A DNA stretch of 47,972 nucleotides from Oscillospiraceae bacterium. GTDB taxonomy: Bacteria; Bacillota; Clostridia; Oscillospirales; SIG519. This document shows, piece after piece, positions 45,069 through 47,972 of the stretch (position 1 is its first letter; every line of letters begins with the position of its first letter). The notes beneath the pieces were generated by a model, which saw only the letters and a list, made by a program, of their open reading frames with translations, had not been told where the DNA came from and did no database searches. The stretch lies in contig SVMS01000011.1 of NCBI GenBank assembly GCA_015067255.1, forward strand, positions 1-47,972, in the 5' to 3' direction. The translations under genes and the position numbers were made by a program.

Positions 45069-46025
45069 ATGACAAACAAAGAGAGATTTATAAAAGCATT
45101 AAAAAGAGAGCCTATAAGCGGTTATGTACCTCATTTTGAACTTGTATTCTTTCTTAGTATGGAAAGTATAGGAAAGGTTCATCCTACACACAGAGGCTTC
45201 GGTCAATGGAATCAGATGAGTACAAAGGAAAAGCTTGCACAGATTAAGGATGCGGCATCTGTATATGTTGATATAGCAAAGAAATATGACCACAGTGCTA
45301 TATTTATTCAAGGTCCTATACATGATGATATAGATACATATGTTGAGCTTATTAATCAGGTTAATGAATTGGGTGAAGGACAATATTATGTAACAATTCA
45401 CGGAGATTATACATTTCCTATTCCCAATGGCGAAAATATGGTTGAAGAAGCTATAAAGTTTTATGAAGAGCCCGAAAAAATGCACGAAATTGCAAGAGAA
45501 AATATTAAAAACGGAACAAACTTTATTGATATGCTTTTGAAAAAAGGTGCGCAGCTTGACGGAATAACTATGTGTAGTGACTACTGCTTTAATGATAATC
45601 CATTTTTATCACCTGATATGTTTTCGGAGTTTATTACACCGTACTTAACAGAGCAAATAAAGGCGTATAAAGATATGGGACTTTATACAATAAAGCATAC
45701 AGACGGTAATATAATGCCTATTATAGATGACCTTGTAGGCGCAGGTCCTGATGCATTACATTCTCTTGACCCTCAGGGTGGAGTAGACCTTAAATTTGTT
45801 AAGGAAAAGTATGGAGATAAAATTTGTCTTATAGGAAATGTAAATTGCGGACTTTTACAAACAGGAACAGAAGAGGAAATAATAGAGGATTGTAAAAGAG
45901 CTCTTCGTGACGGAATGCCCGGATACGGATATATCTTTTCTTCTTCAAATTGTGCATATACAGGACTTGCTCTTGAACGCTATGAGCTTATGCACAGCAT
46001 ATGGAGAGAGTACGGAAAATATTAA
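45069..46025 (+). CDS. Uroporphyrinogen-decarboxylase-superfamily protein (second)
   Basis: 318 residues, TIM-barrel UroD superfamily: MTNKERFIKALKREPISGYVP, CSDYCFNDNPFLSPDMFSEF, TIKHTDGNIMPIIDDLVGAG, LHSLDPQGGVDLKFVKEKYG and LIGNVNCGLLQTG. It has neither the HemE Arg motif nor the HxC zinc ligand pair of MtaA/MtbA (HTDG instead), so its chemistry is unknown. It is not a near duplicate of the 40978-41967 protein. It is the last gene of the metal importer operon (26 nt after znuB) and ends at a strong terminator, so its expression is probably metal-regulated. Confidence 0.85.
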   Translation: MTNKERFIKALKREPISGYVPHFELVFFLSMESIGKVHPTHRGFGQWNQMSTKEKLAQIKDAASVYVDIAKKYDHSAIFIQGPIHDDIDTYVELINQVNELGEGQYYVTIHGDYTFPIPNGENMVEEAIKFYEEPEKMHEIARENIKNGTNFIDMLLKKGAQLDGITMCSDYCFNDNPFLSPDMFSEFITPYLTEQIKAYKDMGLYTIKHTDGNIMPIIDDLVGAGPDALHSLDPQGGVDLKFVKEKYGDKICLIGNVNCGLLQTGTEEEIIEDCKRALRDGMPGYGYIFSSSNCAYTGLALERYELMHSIWREYGKY

Positions 46026-46031
46026 GTGATA

Positions 46032-46066
46032 AAAAAATCTCGCTGATAAATTCAGCGAGATTTTTT
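46032..46066. terminator. Bidirectional terminator
   Basis: A perfect 15-bp stem: AAAAAATCTCGCTGA (46032-46046) with TCAGCGAGATTTTTT (46052-46066), loop TAAAT. T-runs lie on both strands, and it serves the metal importer operon and the converging DUF1858 gene, whose stop is 2 nt away. Confidence 0.95.
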
Positions 46067-46067
46067 G

Positions 46068-46262
46068 TTATTCAAAATGGCTGTTGAGCTTTTCTAAAAA
46101 CTCATCAATGTCTACTCCGTGAACAGCACAAGCTTGCTCAAGAGTTTCTCCTCTTGCAGAGGGACAGCCTAAACAATGCATTCCTATTTCAAAGAAAAAT
46201 TGTGCTGTTTCAACATCATAATCAAGAACATCACCGATAAGAGTTTCCTTTGTTACTTCCAT
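46068..46262 (-). CDS. DUF1858 redox-disulfide domain protein
   Basis: 64 residues. It matches the small DUF1858 / hybrid-cluster-protein-associated disulfide family: VTKETLIGDVLDYDVETAQFF, then IGMHCLGCPSARGETLEQAC with the CxxC pair Cys30/Cys33 and the later VDIDEFLEKLN. Family members are proposed redox partners and are often near hybrid cluster protein; none is visible here. AGGAG precedes the ATG. It follows murA2 by 14 nt on the same strand. Confidence 0.9.
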   Translation of the reverse strand: MEVTKETLIGDVLDYDVETAQFFFEIGMHCLGCPSARGETLEQACAVHGVDIDEFLEKLNSHFE

Positions 46263-46276
46263 TTTTGTATCTCCTT

Positions 46277-47530
46277 TTATTTGTTATCATAAAATATTTT
46301 TGCACCGACAGATGATAGCTTGGGAACTATGTCCTCGTATCCTCTGACGATGTAATTAACATTGTTTATTTCGCTTCTTCCGTTTGCTCCTAATGCAGAC
46401 ACTATAAGAGCTGCACCTGCACGAAGATCGGTTGCATCAAGGCTTGCACCGTGAAGCAATGACGTGTAAATCTCAACCTTGTTGCCGATTTTTTTGAATT
46501 TTGCGCCCATTTTTTCAAGCTCGCAAAGATAGGCAAAGCGTTCTGGAAAAATTGTTTCTGTAATTTCTCCGACACCATCGCAAAAGCAAAGCATCGCCGA
46601 AAATTGAGGGTGCAAATCTGTTGGAAATTCAGGATATGGGGCCGTAAAAACGCTTGTTGATACAAGCTTTTCTGGGGATTTTATACATACAAATCCGTTT
46701 TTGTATTTTATCGATATTCCAGTCTTTTCAAAATGAGGAATAATAGGCAAAATATGCTCATAATCAACATTTTTAAGATAAATTTTGCCCTTGGCACTAC
46801 CTACGCATGTCGCATATGTGAGTGCCTCTATCATATCAGAATAAATACGATATCTTTTGCCATTCAAGGACCTCACCCCAACAACTCTTATAGAATTGCC
46901 AAAAAGCCGTATATTAGCGCCACAAATGTTCAAAAAGGCAATAAGATCAAGCACATGGGGCTCCTTAGCCACATTTTCGATAGTTACTGTGCCTTCTCCT
47001 ACGCAAGAAGCTATTATCATATTTATTGTAGCACCAACAGAAATTTTGTCAAGGGTTATTTTTACATTTTGTAGTCTTTTAGAAAGCGAAAGCGCTATAA
47101 ATTCTCCGTCCTCAGTACAGCTTGCGCCAAGGCATTTAAAGCCCTTTATATGCTGTTCTATCGGTCTTGCGCCAAAGTTGCATCCACCTGGATATACCAT
47201 ATGAACACTTCCGTATCTTGAAAGGCAGCTTGACATAAGATAAGCAGATGCCCTCATTTTTGATATTAAATCCATATCAAAATATATGTTTTGGGCATTT
47301 TTAGTGTTAATTTTTATTGTATGGGCATCGATAAAGTCAGCCTCGGCGCCCATTTGACGCAAAATTTCGAGCGAATTATGCACATCGCTCACTCTTGGCA
47401 TATTATCAAGCACACACTCTTCTTTTATAAGCAAGCAGGCAAAAATTATAGGTAGTGCAGAATTTTTCATTCCACTTACTTCAATTACACCATCAAGAGA
47501 TTGCCCACCATCAATAATAATTTTTTTCAT
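46277..47530 (-). CDS. murA2: UDP-N-acetylglucosamine 1-carboxyvinyltransferase (second, divergent copy)
   Basis: 417 residues with the MurA fold and key residues kept: Lys22-Asn23 (SGMKNSALP), Cys117 in YPGGCNFGARP, FPTDLHPQFS with the catalytic Asp, and TDLRAGAALIVSALG. Several usually fixed positions differ from the copy at 7533: SGMKN for SGAKN, SDMIEALTYA for the IEAGTY block, TDLHPQ for TDMQPQ. It is probably the MurA2-type paralogue found in low-GC Gram-positives. Activity is likely but unproven. AGAGGT precedes the ATG. Confidence 0.93.
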   Translation of the reverse strand: MKKIIIDGGQSLDGVIEVSGMKNSALPIIFACLLIKEECVLDNMPRVSDVHNSLEILRQMGAEADFIDAHTIKINTKNAQNIYFDMDLISKMRASAYLMSSCLSRYGSVHMVYPGGCNFGARPIEQHIKGFKCLGASCTEDGEFIALSLSKRLQNVKITLDKISVGATINMIIASCVGEGTVTIENVAKEPHVLDLIAFLNICGANIRLFGNSIRVVGVRSLNGKRYRIYSDMIEALTYATCVGSAKGKIYLKNVDYEHILPIIPHFEKTGISIKYKNGFVCIKSPEKLVSTSVFTAPYPEFPTDLHPQFSAMLCFCDGVGEITETIFPERFAYLCELEKMGAKFKKIGNKVEIYTSLLHGASLDATDLRAGAALIVSALGANGRSEINNVNYIVRGYEDIVPKLSSVGAKIFYDNK

Positions 47531-47541
47531 TTTTACCTCTC

Positions 47542-47570
47542 GTGAATAAAACTGTTATCATTATATTCAC
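47542..47570. repeat. Inverted repeat upstream of murA2
   Basis: GTGAATA (47542-47548) and TATTCAC (47564-47570) form a 7-bp inverted repeat with 15 nt between, in the 59-nt gap between the DUF3810 gene and murA2. Without a T-run it is not a terminator; it could be an operator or mRNA hairpin just ahead of the murA2 ribosome binding site. Confidence 0.4.
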
Positions 47571-47589
47571 AAAAGGTATTTTTCGCTAT

Positions 47590-47972
47590 TTAGCTCTTTA
47601 TCTTCGCCTTGTAATATGCAACTGTCAAATCAGTGACCATTCCGTAGCTTTTTGTGCCCTGCTCTTGACCATTAGCCTGTAAGAACGAATCATTTATACT
47701 ATTAGAAATTTCAGATGTCTTTGAATCGGCATATTTTTTGAAGAATTTTGAATAGCTTGCTCTTTCTCTTTTTGCCTCAACACAAAGGCGAGCTGAAACA
47801 GCGCTATAAAGCTCCTTATCTGCCGAATATAAGGCGTTCATAACATCAGAGTAAACATCCAAATAGCCACTATATTGAAGATACGGATCATCTGACAAAA
47901 TACAAACCATAAATGCCACGAAATTCGCCTCTTCCTCTCTTGCAATTCCTCGCTGATGTGCAAGCTCATGAG
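47590..47972 (-). CDS. DUF3810 zinc metallopeptidase-like protein, cut by window edge
   Basis: Only the C-terminal 127 residues are in the window; the reading frame stays open to the right edge. It begins in HELAHQRGIAREEEANFVA, the HExxH zinc motif plus downstream Glu (HELAH ... EEEAN) characteristic of DUF3810 membrane-linked putative metallopeptidases. The rest is helical and ends with GTKSYGMVTDLTVAYYKA, a family-typical C-terminus. The N-terminal membrane helices would lie outside the window. The GTG at 47919 is an internal codon, not the start. It is 59 nt upstream of murA2 on the same strand. Confidence 0.88.
   Translation of the reverse strand, partial: HELAHQRGIAREEEANFVAFMVCILSDDPYLQYSGYLDVYSDVMNALYSADKELYSAVSARLCVEAKRERASYSKFFKKYADSKTSEISNSINDSFLQANGQEQGTKSYGMVTDLTVAYYKAKIKS

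Noticed and set aside
40978-46025. UroD-like genes called as HemE or as corrinoid methyltransferase MtaA
   Set aside because: Neither has the N-terminal HemE arginine motif nor the HxC zinc-ligand pair of MtaA/MtbA; only the superfamily can be supported.
46068-46262. DUF1858 protein as a toxin-antitoxin component
   Set aside because: It has the CxxC redox-disulfide family pattern, stands alone and has no partner frame.
46277-47972. murA2-DUF3810 region as a recently transferred island
   Set aside because: Glycine and leucine codon choice looks slightly different from murA1, but overall composition is similar and there are no mobility genes, direct repeats or tRNA; a codon-usage calculation would be needed.

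Overview
This 48 kb window is AT-rich and gene-dense. It looks like part of the chromosome of a spore-forming member of the Clostridia (Firmicutes). The evidence is a single-membrane gene set, AGGAGG-type ribosome binding sites, a CotF-like spore-coat protein, a SleL-like spore-cortex hydrolase, RicT next to holB, two MurA paralogues, an energy-coupling-factor (ECF) vitamin transporter subunit, and Bacillus-style promoters and Fur box. I see no rRNA or tRNA gene, CRISPR array, prophage or insertion sequence. No gene-free stretch exceeds 300 bases. The largest gaps (1-196 and 41968-42175) are described as features.

Layout. (1) 197-5234, minus strand: a compact operon fhs-tsaE-metA-ispE-prfB (one-carbon metabolism, tRNA modification, methionine, isoprenoids, translation release), driven by a good sigma-A promoter at 5291-5319. 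(2) 5337-21613, plus strand: a long housekeeping run. It holds rodA-type SEDS polymerase, an amidohydrolase, murA-walJ-rlmH, phosphoglucomutase, a divergent PRPP synthetase, a Dabb-domain protein, rsmI, an AP-endonuclease-like TIM barrel, cinA and pncB (two routes to nicotinate mononucleotide), a mutarotase-like protein, a ComEA-like helix-hairpin-helix protein and yfhO. It ends in a terminator whose loop contains the yfhO stop codon. (3) 21690-26813, plus: a simple-sugar ABC importer (two-domain ATPase, two permeases, lipoprotein binding protein) followed by a CotF/ferritin-like protein. (4) 26901-29471, minus: pyridoxal-type kinase, ECF S-component, a radical SAM protein and an unknown membrane protein. 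A divergently transcribed, C-terminally shortened MocR-type regulator (29563-30669) faces them across overlapping promoters. This is a probable vitamin B6 salvage unit. (5) 30698-32412, minus: holB-ricT. (6) 32568-40981, plus: LysM-GH18 hydrolase, then a 2354-residue cyclic beta-1,2-glucan synthase-like enzyme (GT84 + GH94). (7) 40978-46025: two uroporphyrinogen-decarboxylase-superfamily genes flank a Fur-family regulator with a ZnuABC-like metal importer. The regulator has a perfect 17-bp-armed palindrome over its promoter. (8) 46068-47972, minus: a DUF1858 redox protein, a second MurA, and a DUF3810 zinc peptidase cut off by the window edge.

Most genes are standard for the group. The points most worth a second look are: the B6 unit with its shortened MocR regulator; the Fur-consensus operator in front of what looks like a zinc importer; the pair of non-HemE UroD-family proteins around it; the very large cyclic-glucan synthase; loss of the RF2 frameshift; and unexplained hairpins at 13103-13139 and in the first 200 bases. 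I did not find a clearly unprecedented multigene system. All assignments come from reading motifs by eye; no database search was run.
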